Part shown: positions 45,089 through 54,178 of the stretch, in pieces
How the letters are laid out: each line of letters opens with the position of its first letter
Numbering within the stretch: the first letter of the stretch is position 1
DNA from: Alcanivorax sp.
GTDB taxonomy: Bacteria > Pseudomonadota > Gammaproteobacteria > Pseudomonadales > Alcanivoracaceae
NCBI RefSeq assembly: GCF_017794965.1
Contig: NZ_CP051240.1
Coordinates: 372,001-436,000 of the forward strand
Direction: 5' to 3'
Length of the DNA stretch: 64,000 bases
Position numbers and translations under genes: made by a program
The notes under the pieces: model-generated
What the model saw: only the letters and a program-made list of their open reading frames with translations
Databases searched by the model: none
Told to the model about the DNA's origin: nothing

Positions 45089-45937
45089 ATGAGAACTCAA
45101 GCGCACATCGTCGACTCCAGGTCCGTCAAGGCCGTCATAGCTCAGTTGCCGCACCATTGGGTCGTGCGAGAATTGACTGAGCGAGATTATGGCATCGACC
45201 TAATGGTGGAAATCTTTACGCAGGGCTCACAAGATGCAAAGGGCAAAGATACTTTCGAGGCAACTGGGTCCGTATTCCATATACAGGTCAAGGGCACTGA
45301 GAAGTCGCTTAACCCGGTTCATGAGGGCACTATCAACTACTGCATCAATAAGAAATCGCTTTCCTATGTTGAGAGGTTCAGTATCCCGTTTTTCCTGTTT
45401 CGTGTGAGTGTTGCAGATCCCCAGACGATTTACTTCCTTTGGATTCAACGTTACATCAAGGATGTCATGGATCGTGAGACTCCGATGTGGCGTGAGGATA
45501 AAGAGGATTCAATAACAATTCGAATTCCTCCTGAAAATATACTCTCGGACGGCATCAATAAAATTGAGAAGATTGCATTTAGCCCTAAGTACTTGGAAGA
45601 ACTTGCTGAATTTTCCGAGATATACGGAGATATTGGGAGCAGGATTAACGCCATTCGAGCTGGTGAGCACGACGTTAACGAAGATATAGTGACAGACCTA
45701 ATAAACCGTGCTCGTCGTGCTCGGAGACTCAATGTGCTCCTGAATAAAAATTACTGTTGTATTAATGTGCAGAGTGTGGATGCACTGATCGAATACATCA
45801 GTGGTCTCAACACATCAGAAGGTCGCAGTATAGAAATCCCTGAGGAATTTAATTTCGAGATGCTTGCGGAAAGCATGAATGGGATGGACTCAGTGGAAAA
45901 TTTTTTTTTGGAAAATCATGGGCAGACAGCTTACTAA
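45089..45937 (+). CDS. DUF4365 protein, PD-(D/E)XK nuclease-like
   Basis: 282 residues. The N-terminal DUF4365 core contains RELTERDYGIDLMVEIF (D33, D37, E41) and FHIQVKGT (Q66-V-K68), the acid...QxK pattern of PD-(D/E)XK-fold enzymes. The C-terminal half is not recognised. It has markedly AT-rich codon use, which fits recent transfer. It precedes the PHP-SMC-like gene by 160 bases on the same strand, and DUF4365 genes are common in defence contexts. Nuclease activity is inferred, not shown. Confidence 0.75.
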   Translation: MRTQAHIVDSRSVKAVIAQLPHHWVVRELTERDYGIDLMVEIFTQGSQDAKGKDTFEATGSVFHIQVKGTEKSLNPVHEGTINYCINKKSLSYVERFSIPFFLFRVSVADPQTIYFLWIQRYIKDVMDRETPMWREDKEDSITIRIPPENILSDGINKIEKIAFSPKYLEELAEFSEIYGDIGSRINAIRAGEHDVNEDIVTDLINRARRARRLNVLLNKNYCCINVQSVDALIEYISGLNTSEGRSIEIPEEFNFEMLAESMNGMDSVENFFLENHGQTAY

Positions 45938-46097
45938 TCAGTACGCAATAAAACTTTTGCAGCGTAAATTAGATTCCCCATACTTTTTCTTTTTCAAAAG
46001 CGCCCATCGCCTCAATCGTCAATTAACTCTAGCTTTAGGCCTTTAAATTGAGTCGGGTCTTGGTAGCCTAAGAAGAAATGATAATCTGGAGATGTAA

Positions 46098-49073
46098 ATG
46101 ATCAATCGCGGTTCTGAATGGCATAGATGGGAGCCGCATATACATGCGCCCGGCACTATCCTCAATAATCAATTCGGTGTATCTGATCCTTGGTCTTCAT
46201 ACCTCTCGACGCTTGAAACCTTGACGCCGAAGATCGAGGCTATCGCAGTCACTGACTACTACGTTACCGACACTTACGAGGAATTGCTTCGGCATAAAGG
46301 TGCAGGTCGATTGCCTGATGTGTCGCTAATCTTTCCAAACATTGAATTGCGCCTCGATGTGGCAGCGAAATCGGGCTTTGTGAATGTCCATCTGTTAGTC
46401 AGCCCTGAAGACCCTGAGCACCTTTCAGAGATAAAGCGCATCCTGAAGCGCCTTCAATTCCATGCTTTTGGCGATCGATTCGACTGCACACGTGAGGAAC
46501 TGATAAAGCTGGGAAAACAGGCAGACACGGCCATCACTGACGAAAGCGCTGCGCTCCGATACGGTGCTACACAGTTCAAAGTTAACTTCGATCAATTGCG
46601 AAAAGTTATCGCCGAGAGCGAATGGGCAAAAAAGAACATTTTGATAGCGGTTGCTGGTGGTTCCAGTGACGGGACCTCCGGCGTCCGTCAGGCCGCGGAC
46701 GCAACTGTGCGTCAGGAAATTGAGAAGTTCGCCCACATCATTTTTTCCAGTAGTCCCGCACAGCGTGAATTCTGGATTGGCCAGCGGAGCGTCAGCGTCG
46801 AAGAGTTGCGCTCGCGCTACGACGGGTGCAAGCCGTGTCTCCATGGCAGCGACTCCCATGACCCGGAGTCCGTTGGACAGCCAGTCGACAATCGTTTCTC
46901 GTGGGTCAAGGGTGCACTGACATTCGATGCCCTACGTCAGGCATGTATAGACCCGGAAGGTCGTGCTCATGTTGGCGAGAAACCGCCAAGGTCGGCCATG
47001 CCGTCGCAGGTCATCTCGCATGTTCACATTGAGAACGCAGATTGGGCTGCCACTCCCGAAATTTCGCTCAATCCCGGTCTGGTCGCCATCATTGGCGCGC
47101 GTGGATCGGGCAAGACAGCTCTCGCCGATGTGATCGCCGCCGGTTGCGATGCGATAACTCCAGCTGGTTGGGGTGCAGACGAGAATGTCAGCCCTTCGTT
47201 TTTGGCTCGTGCGCGCAAACTGATCGGGAACGCCTCCGCGACACTAACTTGGGGCGGCGGCGCGACGGAGATGCGCGCACTTGATGGCCGCGACGCGAAC
47301 GGACATACGTCGTTCCCTCGCGCGAGATATCTTTCTCAGCAATTCGTTGAGGAGCTGTGCTCGGCCAAGGGCGTCTCCGATGGTCTCGTTGAAGAGATCG
47401 AGCGCGTTATCTTCGATTCTCACTCGCAGGATGATCGTGAGTGGGCGCTTGACTTTGCCGAGCTCCGTGAACAACGGACAGCTCGCTTTCAGCAAGCTCG
47501 TGAGCGTGAGGCAGAGGCTATTGCGGACATCTCTGAAGGTATCGCTGCCGAGCTCGAGAAAGAGAGCCTCGTGGCTAGCCTGAGCAAACAGGTTGAGCAA
47601 AAGAAGATGCTGATCGCTGGCTATACCGCTGATCAGGCCAAGCTGGTGGTTAAAGGCACCGAATCGCAAGTTGCAAGGCACACCCAGCTCAGCGAGGCGG
47701 CGCAGAAACTACGGACAAAGATACACGCCTATAACAATCAGCGTCGAACTTTTGTCGCTCTGCAGGACGAGGTTCGCAGTATGCGCGCCACTGGTGCGCC
47801 CGAAATGCTCCGTCAGATTCAGGCTCGCCACAATAACAGCGGCTTAAATCCCTCTCAGTGGGATGAGTTCCTGCTGATCTACAAGGGCGATGTCGACAAG
47901 AGTCTCATGGCCTATACCTCCTGGGTCGACGGCGAGGTTCTCAAGCTCAAAGGTGTTCCGCCCCCGCCAAGCGACCCCAATGTTGCCCTTATCGCTGATG
48001 ACGCAGATCTTACAATGCTTCCACTAGCTCCGATCGAAGCAGAGATGGCGCGACTCGAGGCTCTATTTGGCGCGGACAAGCTAGTCCGTGAGCAATATGC
48101 AGCACTTACAAAACGGATTGCGCAGGAGAATTCTGCACTTCAGGCCTTGGATTCACGGCTCGCTGACGCCAAGGGAGCGGAATCGCGGAGGAAGGACCTT
48201 CAGGCTGAGCGAGATGGCTCCTATGGTCGCGTGTTTGAGGCCATCATAAACGAACAAAACGCCTTGGCCGGTCTGTATGAACCACTTATGGAGCGTCTTT
48301 CATCAACATCAGGAACACTCAAGAAACTGAGTTTTTCAGTTCGCAGGATTTCCGATGTCCAGACCTGGGGAGCATTTGCTGAAGAAGAGCTTCTCGACCG
48401 GCGCAAGGCGGGCCCTTTTTACGGGCGCGGCTCGTTGATCGCAGCCGCGACAGAAGTGCTCAAACCCGCATGGGAAACGGGCTCTGCTGTTGAAGTTCAG
48501 TCTGCCATGACGCAGTTTATGGGAATGTATCTGAAGGATCTCTTATCTCACGCGCCATTTTCATCAGCGCAGCAAACTGAATTCCGTGCATGGTCGAAGC
48601 GTTTAGCACACTGGCTTTTTGGAACCGAACACATCACGGTCCAATACGAGATTTCCTACGACGGTGTCGATATTCGTAAGTTGTCGCCAGGCACACGAGG
48701 GATTGTCTTGTTGCTGCTCTACCTGGCGCTCGACGATTCCGACGACCGGCCGCTAATTATTGATCAGCCAGAGGAAAATCTCGATCCAAAGTCGGTATTC
48801 GACGAGTTGGTGGACCTTTTCATCACGGCGAAAGCGAAACGCCAAGTAATTATGGTCACGCATAATGCCAATCTAGTCATCAATACCGACGCTGATCAAA
48901 TTATCGTCGCTGAAGCTGGCCCGCATCTCTCCGGAGGCCTGCCTCCGATCAGCTATGTGGCGGGTGGTCTAGAGGACGCCGTGATTCGCAAGGTAGTTTG
49001 TAACATCCTTGAAGGTGGCGAAGAAGCGTTCAGGGAACGTGCAAGGCGGCTTCGCGTTCATCTTGATCGATAG
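46098..49073 (+). CDS. PHP-domain / SMC-like ATPase fusion, candidate defence protein
   Basis: 991 residues. The N-terminal PHP-type phosphoesterase domain shows HRWEPHIHAPGT, IAVTDYYVTD and CLHGSDSHD, the metal-binding His/Asp set. An ABC/SMC-type ATPase follows: Walker A GARGSGKTAL (about residue 333), a long coiled coil with alternating Glu/Lys/Arg (about 450-590 and 640-720), signature LSPGTRG, Walker B PLIIDQPEENLD (about 885) and H-loop MVTHNANLV. I recall the name TrlF for this architecture but cannot verify it. An RNA- or DNA-cleaving sensor in antiphage defence is a plausible role. Confidence 0.8.
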   Translation: MINRGSEWHRWEPHIHAPGTILNNQFGVSDPWSSYLSTLETLTPKIEAIAVTDYYVTDTYEELLRHKGAGRLPDVSLIFPNIELRLDVAAKSGFVNVHLLVSPEDPEHLSEIKRILKRLQFHAFGDRFDCTREELIKLGKQADTAITDESAALRYGATQFKVNFDQLRKVIAESEWAKKNILIAVAGGSSDGTSGVRQAADATVRQEIEKFAHIIFSSSPAQREFWIGQRSVSVEELRSRYDGCKPCLHGSDSHDPESVGQPVDNRFSWVKGALTFDALRQACIDPEGRAHVGEKPPRSAMPSQVISHVHIENADWAATPEISLNPGLVAIIGARGSGKTALADVIAAGCDAITPAGWGADENVSPSFLARARKLIGNASATLTWGGGATEMRALDGRDANGHTSFPRARYLSQQFVEELCSAKGVSDGLVEEIERVIFDSHSQDDREWALDFAELREQRTARFQQAREREAEAIADISEGIAAELEKESLVASLSKQVEQKKMLIAGYTADQAKLVVKGTESQVARHTQLSEAAQKLRTKIHAYNNQRRTFVALQDEVRSMRATGAPEMLRQIQARHNNSGLNPSQWDEFLLIYKGDVDKSLMAYTSWVDGEVLKLKGVPPPPSDPNVALIADDADLTMLPLAPIEAEMARLEALFGADKLVREQYAALTKRIAQENSALQALDSRLADAKGAESRRKDLQAERDGSYGRVFEAIINEQNALAGLYEPLMERLSSTSGTLKKLSFSVRRISDVQTWGAFAEEELLDRRKAGPFYGRGSLIAAATEVLKPAWETGSAVEVQSAMTQFMGMYLKDLLSHAPFSSAQQTEFRAWSKRLAHWLFGTEHITVQYEISYDGVDIRKLSPGTRGIVLLLLYLALDDSDDRPLIIDQPEENLDPKSVFDELVDLFITAKAKRQVIMVTHNANLVINTDADQIIVAEAGPHLSGGLPPISYVAGGLEDAVIRKVVCNILEGGEEAFRERARRLRVHLDR

Positions 49074-49249
49074 GTTGGAATTTTATGGAACATCCGCTGA
49101 AAATGCCTCATTCGGAGGCTCATTGGAGATATGCTGGAACAGTCAGCTTATCGTGGTGGCCTGTTCATCGGCTAGACAGCTAATGATTATCTGCCGCTTC
49201 ACGGCTACAAGCGTGAATGCTAGGGGATAGTGATTAAACGAGGGTTCTA

Positions 49250-49429
49250 ATGGAGAGATGTACAAACAAAGATTGCGGTAAAAACTTCCATGTTGCGCGA
49301 GTAGGTGGGGGTGTCCCTGGGGGGAAAGAAATTGAGCCGGTCATATGTCCTTACTGCGATACCGTTGTTCGTACTGAAATGACCTCGGCAGCTTTTTATA
49401 CGAGTAAAGTTGAAGGGGGGAGAGAATAA
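49250..49429 (+). CDS. Small zinc-ribbon protein
   Basis: 59 residues: C4 and C9 (RCTNKDCGKNFHVARVGGG) and C33/C36 (ICPYCDTVVRTEM) could form a zinc ribbon. Small proteins of this type often follow mobile-element or defence genes. The gene lies 176 bases after the PHP-SMC-like gene. It is too short for most gene callers. A DNA- or RNA-binding or protein-bridging role is possible. Confidence 0.65.
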   Translation: MERCTNKDCGKNFHVARVGGGVPGGKEIEPVICPYCDTVVRTEMTSAAFYTSKVEGGRE

Positions 49430-49494
49430 TGGAAAATGAGCATAAGAAAATGATTGAGTTTCCTGATAGGAATGACTTGTTTAAAAGGAGCTAG
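49429..49494 (+). CDS. Possible 21-residue peptide
   Basis: The ATG overlaps the stop of the zinc-ribbon gene (TAATG) and encodes a charged 21-residue peptide ending FKRS. This could be an accident of the region; low confidence. Confidence 0.25.
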   Translation: MENEHKKMIEFPDRNDLFKRS

Positions 49495-49551
49495 GTGAGA
49501 AAAGCACAAAGTGAAACCTGCAAATACTGTGCTGTCCGTATTAGAACATAG
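49495..49551 (+). CDS. Possible 18-residue CxxC peptide
   Basis: GTG directly follows the previous stop, with AAGGAG just upstream. It contains CKYC and ends RIRT, resembling the CPYC...VVRT of the zinc-ribbon protein. It may be a decayed duplicate. Confidence 0.25.
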   Translation: MRKAQSETCKYCAVRIRT

Positions 49552-49713
49552 ACGGTGTAGATGATTTTATAAGGTTGGATATAAAAATGCGTCGTCAATT
49601 TTAAATGGCTGCACCAGTACGCCAAGCCCGAATGAACCCGACGTATTGGTGATTAGCTATTGTCTTATACCTTCAATGACGACTCCATATTTTGCCACTC
49701 TGAGTCTCACGAG
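49552..49713. other. Gene-free gap
   Basis: AT-rich, with no recognisable gene. It ends at the convergent stop of the lipoprotein gene. Confidence 0.3.
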
Positions 49714-50526
49714 CTAGATAACCGGCTCACCCAGATCCTCCTGAATATCCTTGAACTCCTCCGGGTAAGCCTCTTGCAATGAGGAATACTGGAGATAGTC
49801 CGCATCCTGCATGACGCTGAGCACGCGACGACCATCTGAAGTCGTCACATCGTAGATGTAGCCTTGCACAGACAGGTTCTTGTTCAGGAAGGCCTCTTGG
49901 ATCTGTTGGTCCCCGAAGGACGTTGCATAGATGTAACCAGGCTGAAGAGGATCAGTGCTGAGGTCGGCGGTTTTAGTGCCGGCGAAGAGCTCCTCCCCTG
50001 TGCTGCGTTGGGTAATGCTGACGTTCAGAACGAATTGCTCAATGGTGAAGTTGGCATTGTTGTTCACCATCACCTTGACAGCTACGACGCCCATATAGTC
50101 GCCTCCCATCGGTTCGAGAGTGACAGGCAGCTCATTCATAGACTGCATGATGTTCGCCCGGCTATCCAGGAAAAGCTTGTGCAGCTCGGTGAGCGTTTTT
50201 AGATCCTTGTCCCGTTGTAGGGTCTCGAGATACTCCTCATGTTCTGCCACGCGATCGATCACCTGGCCATAGGACAGCCCGTGGAGCGACTCGATATCGT
50301 TTTGGGCGATGTCGATGCCTGGGTCATTCGGATCAATTGGCAGCTCATAGGGGGCGGTATAGAGCTGGTACTGTCGAACGAACTGCTCTTTGTCTTCGCC
50401 ATCCAGGGTTTTGAGGATGCCGTTGTAGGAGGCCCGGATCAGATTGTCCGTCGAGGCGTCGAATTTCTCACCACAACCGGTTAACAAGGCGGTGAGGGCA
50501 ATGAAGATTAGAAGGTGTCCTTTCAT
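49714..50526 (-). CDS. Lipoprotein of unknown function (DUF6694-like)
   Basis: 270 residues from the ATG at 50526, preferred over the ATG two codons upstream because AAGGA is seven bases away. The lipobox is ALLTGC (Cys at about 18). The helical N-terminal half has LDGEDKEQFVRQYQLY; the rest has extended strands (GVVAVKVMVNNNANFTIEQF). The family assignment is tentative. It probably forms an operon with the upstream lipoprotein gene on the same strand (125 bases apart). Confidence 0.65.
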   Translation of the reverse strand: MKGHLLIFIALTALLTGCGEKFDASTDNLIRASYNGILKTLDGEDKEQFVRQYQLYTAPYELPIDPNDPGIDIAQNDIESLHGLSYGQVIDRVAEHEEYLETLQRDKDLKTLTELHKLFLDSRANIMQSMNELPVTLEPMGGDYMGVVAVKVMVNNNANFTIEQFVLNVSITQRSTGEELFAGTKTADLSTDPLQPGYIYATSFGDQQIQEAFLNKNLSVQGYIYDVTTSDGRRVLSVMQDADYLQYSSLQEAYPEEFKDIQEDLGEPVI

Positions 50527-50555
50527 GATCATTTCCTTTGGGTGGTTGGGGCTCG

Positions 50556-51653
50556 CTATTGGCAGCCAAGCCCGGTTTCGGTTCGTTGGGTGATGTATTC
50601 AAAGAGAGCGCTGCTGTCGGAGTAGGCATCTCCTATGGCCTGCTTGAGACGGGCTTCCAGGTAGGGCGCGCGCTGGTGAGTGTCATCCTGGGGTTTGCGC
50701 AGCCCGAGTCCTCCCCCGATCAGCACGAAGGTGTTGTCATCGGCTACAGACCACTGGAAGAATTCATAGGCGGATGCCACGTTGAAGGTATTCAGGATCT
50801 CGTTGATCTTGGCCAGGTTCGCCTTGGCGGTTTCATCCGCATCGGCTTCCTTCGCCTCTAGGCCCTCTAGCAGTGTCGTGAGCCGTGCTGCTTCCTCCTC
50901 TGAAGCTCGAATGGAGCCTTCGAGGTTGGCGTTGTGGGCGCGGATACGGCTGTTCATTTCGTCTTCTTGGTAGCGGTAAGATTTCTCCAGTGAGGCGATA
51001 ACCGCCGGTTTCACTTCGTCGAAGTCCTTGCGGGCGTAGTAGTTCTGCTGCTTGGCTGTTGAGGAGCTATCGCCACGGTTCTCGGCGATGGTTTCAATGT
51101 CTGAGGTGTACGAGCGCACATCGCCGCTCCACACGGGGAAATACAGCTTCTCGATCAAGGGCACCATTTGGTCGATGTTCTTGGCGCGAACCACATCCAA
51201 GGTAGTTTTGATCTTGGCCATCTTGGGTTCGTGCTCGGCGCGAGCCTTCTTCTCGTAGCTATCGTCACCCAGCGAGGCTTTCAGCTTTACGATTTTCTCC
51301 AGTTCCTTTTCTCTCTGAGCGATGTAGCGCCCCTTGTGTGAGTCTAGGAATGTAGTGCTCAAGGCGGCCTCGCACTGGTCGGCCTGCTTGGCGAGCTTTT
51401 CCGTGTAGTAGGCATGAATACCCTTGATCTCGCAGCGGTACTCCACCAGATCCCGTCCTCTGTCATCCTGGATGAGATCCCAAGATGTGGTTTCGCAAAG
51501 GGCGCGGTTATCGAAGGTTTCCCCGATCTTGAACTCGGGATAAGCGTCAAAGCGTCCTTCTTTGACGGTTTCAATGTCGTTGCCTTGCAGGCAGCCAGAC
51601 AAGGAGGAGGCCATAAAAAGGCCAAAGAGTATGCGTTGGCAGTCGTTGCCCAT
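50556..51653 (-). CDS. Coiled-coil lipoprotein
   Basis: 365 residues from the ATG at 51653 (AAGGAGA upstream). The lipobox SSLSGC is at about residue 19. A long helical middle (EKELEKIVKLKASLG, then RIRAHNANLEGSIRASEEEA) looks like a coiled coil. A Gly-rich patch (FVLIGGGLGLRKP) precedes the C-terminus. There is no recognised domain. It is divergent from the XRE gene across a palindrome-rich gap. Confidence 0.65.
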   Translation of the reverse strand: MGNDCQRILFGLFMASSLSGCLQGNDIETVKEGRFDAYPEFKIGETFDNRALCETTSWDLIQDDRGRDLVEYRCEIKGIHAYYTEKLAKQADQCEAALSTTFLDSHKGRYIAQREKELEKIVKLKASLGDDSYEKKARAEHEPKMAKIKTTLDVVRAKNIDQMVPLIEKLYFPVWSGDVRSYTSDIETIAENRGDSSSTAKQQNYYARKDFDEVKPAVIASLEKSYRYQEDEMNSRIRAHNANLEGSIRASEEEAARLTTLLEGLEAKEADADETAKANLAKINEILNTFNVASAYEFFQWSVADDNTFVLIGGGLGLRKPQDDTHQRAPYLEARLKQAIGDAYSDSSALFEYITQRTETGLGCQ

Positions 51654-51749
51654 GGTGTTCTCCTTCGTTCTTATGGTTTTGTGTTGAGGCCCCGCAGCTC
51701 GCCTTTGATTAGCTCGCAAAGGGCAAAGTCGGGCAGAGGGATTCAAAAT

Positions 51750-51802
51750 GTATCCTATAGAGCGCGCTGTGCGCCTTATAGGGTGTTAAATGACATATGT
51801 CA
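51750..51802. promoter_or_regulatory. Palindromic operator region upstream of the XRE gene
   Basis: CCTATA ... TATAGG flanks an inner GCGC...GCGC pair (about 51754-51782). A perfect 12-bp palindrome TGACATATGTCA follows at 51791-51802. Both lie between the divergent lipoprotein and XRE genes and are likely binding sites for the XRE regulator. Confidence 0.5.
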
Positions 51803-51848
51803 ACGATCCAGACTTCTTGCTTAATCAAGAACTGGTGAGCAGGCATTC

Positions 51849-52082
51849 ATGGAGTTACCGGTAGCCTTTGGCAAAGCAGTAAAGATCCGGCGAATTGAAC
51901 TGAGCATTAGCCAAGAGGACTTGGCTAACAGGGCAAAGCTATCTCGATCCTTTCTATCAGGTGTTGAGTTGGGAAATCGGCAAGCATCAGTTTCAACCGT
52001 GGGCCGTCTGGCTGAAGCGCTGCAGTGTCAACCGTCGGACCTTTGGTTAAAGGCAGAGGCTATGTTGAAGGGAGAAGAATAG
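51849..52082 (+). CDS. XRE-family transcriptional regulator
   Basis: 77 residues. The helix-turn-helix KIRRIELSISQEDLANRAKL and SRSFLSGVELGNRQASVS is standard for HTH_3, with a short C-terminal tail (LWLKAEAMLKGEE). It probably represses its own and the divergent lipoprotein promoter through the palindromes upstream. This class of stand-alone XRE protein is common in plasmid-derived islands. Confidence 0.85.
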   Translation: MELPVAFGKAVKIRRIELSISQEDLANRAKLSRSFLSGVELGNRQASVSTVGRLAEALQCQPSDLWLKAEAMLKGEE

Positions 52083-52103
52083 CGCCTCCCTTTATGCTCC
52101 AAA

Positions 52104-53006
52104 TTAACCCTCTCCTTGCGCAGGTGTGGCGGATTGCTTTTGGGCTAATCTCAGGCTGAGTCCTTGGGTAGATTGCGGCGCAGTATTGGAGGCTTTGGGT
52201 CGATTCTCCTGTCCGAACTCCTCCACTACCTGCAGCCCCTCATCTTCCGCATATTCGAATTGCGCATTCATCAGCCCCGCCTGAGCAACCTTATCCAGCT
52301 CGGCTTGGCTGATTCCCAGAGTCTCACGCCCCTTTGATTCTTCCCGGGCATGGGTGACAGCCTCCTTCATGTCTTGATCCGCTCTCAGGGTCAGATCCAC
52401 GTAGTAGATCGGTGCCCGATGGCTCTGGGTGGTGCTCTTGCCCCGTAGCTTGAGCTCCAGCGGTAGCGTGGCCAGGTTGTCGCCACTGATGGCATGGAAG
52501 TAACGCAGGCGAGCGGCGAGGGTGCGGATGCTGTTGTAGCCAGTAGTCCGGAACACAAAGCAGCCCAGTTCATCATCGTCACCGATCTGGACGTACAGTC
52601 GACCATAGGGCTTACACAGCCCGTGGCTGCCGTAGTCGCACAGATCCGGTGACGGGCAGGGGAGCGATTCCAGTCCATTCTCGGTATGCCGCCGGCATGT
52701 CTCCCCGTTGCCTGCACACAGCGGCCTGCCACTCTTGCGGTCAAAGAAGGTGTATTCCGCCCGTAGATTCAGGTCCGGATCGTTGAACGGCAAGGTGACG
52801 GGAATGCTGCGGAGTTTGTTGCCCTTGGTGTCCTGGCGCAGGGCCTCATCCAGCGGGTGGGGCAGCCAGCCTTCCTTGGTCTGGATCTGGGTGGTGAGGG
52901 TGAACTGGTCGTCTTTCTCGGGCAGACGCTTGCCGTTCTTCTCCACCATGCGACCGATGCTGATGCGACCGATCACGGGTGGGGTAATCGCGAGTCCTTT
53001 AATCAT
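52104..53006 (-). CDS. Mobile-element protein, possible recombination directionality factor
   Basis: 300 residues from MIKGLAITPPVIGRISIGRM at 53006 (AGGAG upstream), like the Gp3-type directionality factors or the proteins labelled hydrolase/metal-binding in ICEs. Cysteine motifs (CAGNGETCRR, CPSPDLCDYG, CKP) could bind zinc. A Gln/Glu-rich tail follows. It sits beside YqaJ, DUF932 and RadC genes, as in plasmid and ICE recombination modules. The function is inferred. Confidence 0.6.
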   Translation of the reverse strand: MIKGLAITPPVIGRISIGRMVEKNGKRLPEKDDQFTLTTQIQTKEGWLPHPLDEALRQDTKGNKLRSIPVTLPFNDPDLNLRAEYTFFDRKSGRPLCAGNGETCRRHTENGLESLPCPSPDLCDYGSHGLCKPYGRLYVQIGDDDELGCFVFRTTGYNSIRTLAARLRYFHAISGDNLATLPLELKLRGKSTTQSHRAPIYYVDLTLRADQDMKEAVTHAREESKGRETLGISQAELDKVAQAGLMNAQFEYAEDEGLQVVEEFGQENRPKASNTAPQSTQGLSLRLAQKQSATPAQGEG

Positions 53007-53080
53007 GGGATTCTCCTGATGGCAACTGACATAGACGCAGCCGGGCATGGCCCGGCTGTTTTGCCGTGAGTCGTAGAGGG

Positions 53081-54088
53081 TTAGGCATTGGGGCGAACCA
53101 GGAAGCGACGACTCCCGGCCTTGTGCTTGGGGTACTGCTTGAGCAGATCAGGTTGATCCTGCAGCAGAGCTTTCGTATCCAGGCTGGTGGAGTCCTTGCT
53201 GCGCTTCCAGGTCACAGAGCCCTCTGTGAAGGTGGCCTTGCTGGCCAGCCCCATGGTCTGCTGGATGCGTTGCTTGAGGGTGGATTCCCGCTCGTTTAAC
53301 CGGCCCAGGGTGTCACGCAGATCCAGCAGCTCATTGAAGTCGCCTTCCATGGCTGGGTTGTCCGTGAGATCCACGGTTTCCCCTTTGTCCTGGGGGTAGA
53401 GCGCTTGCAGGGCGTTCCCGGCAGAGTCGGAGCCATCGGGGTCCGGTGGCGTATCCGCTTCCACCAGCTGCCAGAACTCCCGCTCCAGCTCGTACAGGTG
53501 AGTGATCAACGCCTCATCACGTTCGATCCGGTGAATCTGCAACTCCTGCCCGCAGATCAACACGGCCACATCGGCTGCCTGTTTGCCGGTGACCGCCAGC
53601 TGGTGCTGCACCTGGCACTGGATGTACTCGGGAACCCCATCGGCCCAGAGCTTGGCGCCGTACTGGCCGGTGGTCTTGCACTCGAGGATCTGTACGTCAT
53701 CGTTACCCGCCACGGCGTAATCCAGATTGGCGAGCATCCAGGGCTTGTCCTCATCCGGGTGCTGCAGCACGGCATTCACACGCCGGACCTTGTTGCCGGT
53801 GATCTTGGCGTAAGCCTCGGCCACCTTGGGCTCCAGCAGGGTGCCCCAGTACAAGGGTGACTGGATGTCATCCGGATCGGGAGCCGGGAGCAGACCATCG
53901 CGCCCGGTCTTGATCATCCACAGCTCCAGCGGTGACTGGTACGGGCTGATGCCCACAGCGGCAGCCGCATCACTGGCGCCAATGCCTTGCTTGCGGACCT
54001 TCAGCCAGTCTTCGCGGCTCATGCGTTTGGTGGACACCAGGCGCAGGGCAGGGCGCTGGGTGGGAATCGTGCTTTTCGGTTGTGCCAT
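53081..54088 (-). CDS. YqaJ-family viral recombinase / exonuclease
   Basis: 335 residues from the ATG at 54088 (AGGAG seven bases upstream). Lambda-exonuclease-like motifs are visible: GIGASDAAAAVGISPYQS, then EPKVAEAYAKIT, and NLDYAVAGN with VQILECKTTG supplying the Asp...Glu-x-Lys catalytic set. QCQVQHQLAVTG follows. It likely acts in recombination of mobile DNA with a single-strand annealing partner, which is not in the window. It is clustered with DUF932 and RadC. Confidence 0.88.
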   Translation of the reverse strand: MAQPKSTIPTQRPALRLVSTKRMSREDWLKVRKQGIGASDAAAAVGISPYQSPLELWMIKTGRDGLLPAPDPDDIQSPLYWGTLLEPKVAEAYAKITGNKVRRVNAVLQHPDEDKPWMLANLDYAVAGNDDVQILECKTTGQYGAKLWADGVPEYIQCQVQHQLAVTGKQAADVAVLICGQELQIHRIERDEALITHLYELEREFWQLVEADTPPDPDGSDSAGNALQALYPQDKGETVDLTDNPAMEGDFNELLDLRDTLGRLNERESTLKQRIQQTMGLASKATFTEGSVTWKRSKDSTSLDTKALLQDQPDLLKQYPKHKAGSRRFLVRPNA

Positions 54089-54178
54089 GAGTGTTCTCCT
54101 GACAAAGAAAAGCCCCGGCACAATGGCCGGGGCTAGACGTAAGGGAAGGGATGGAGAGTGAGTGATGCCTAAATGGCA

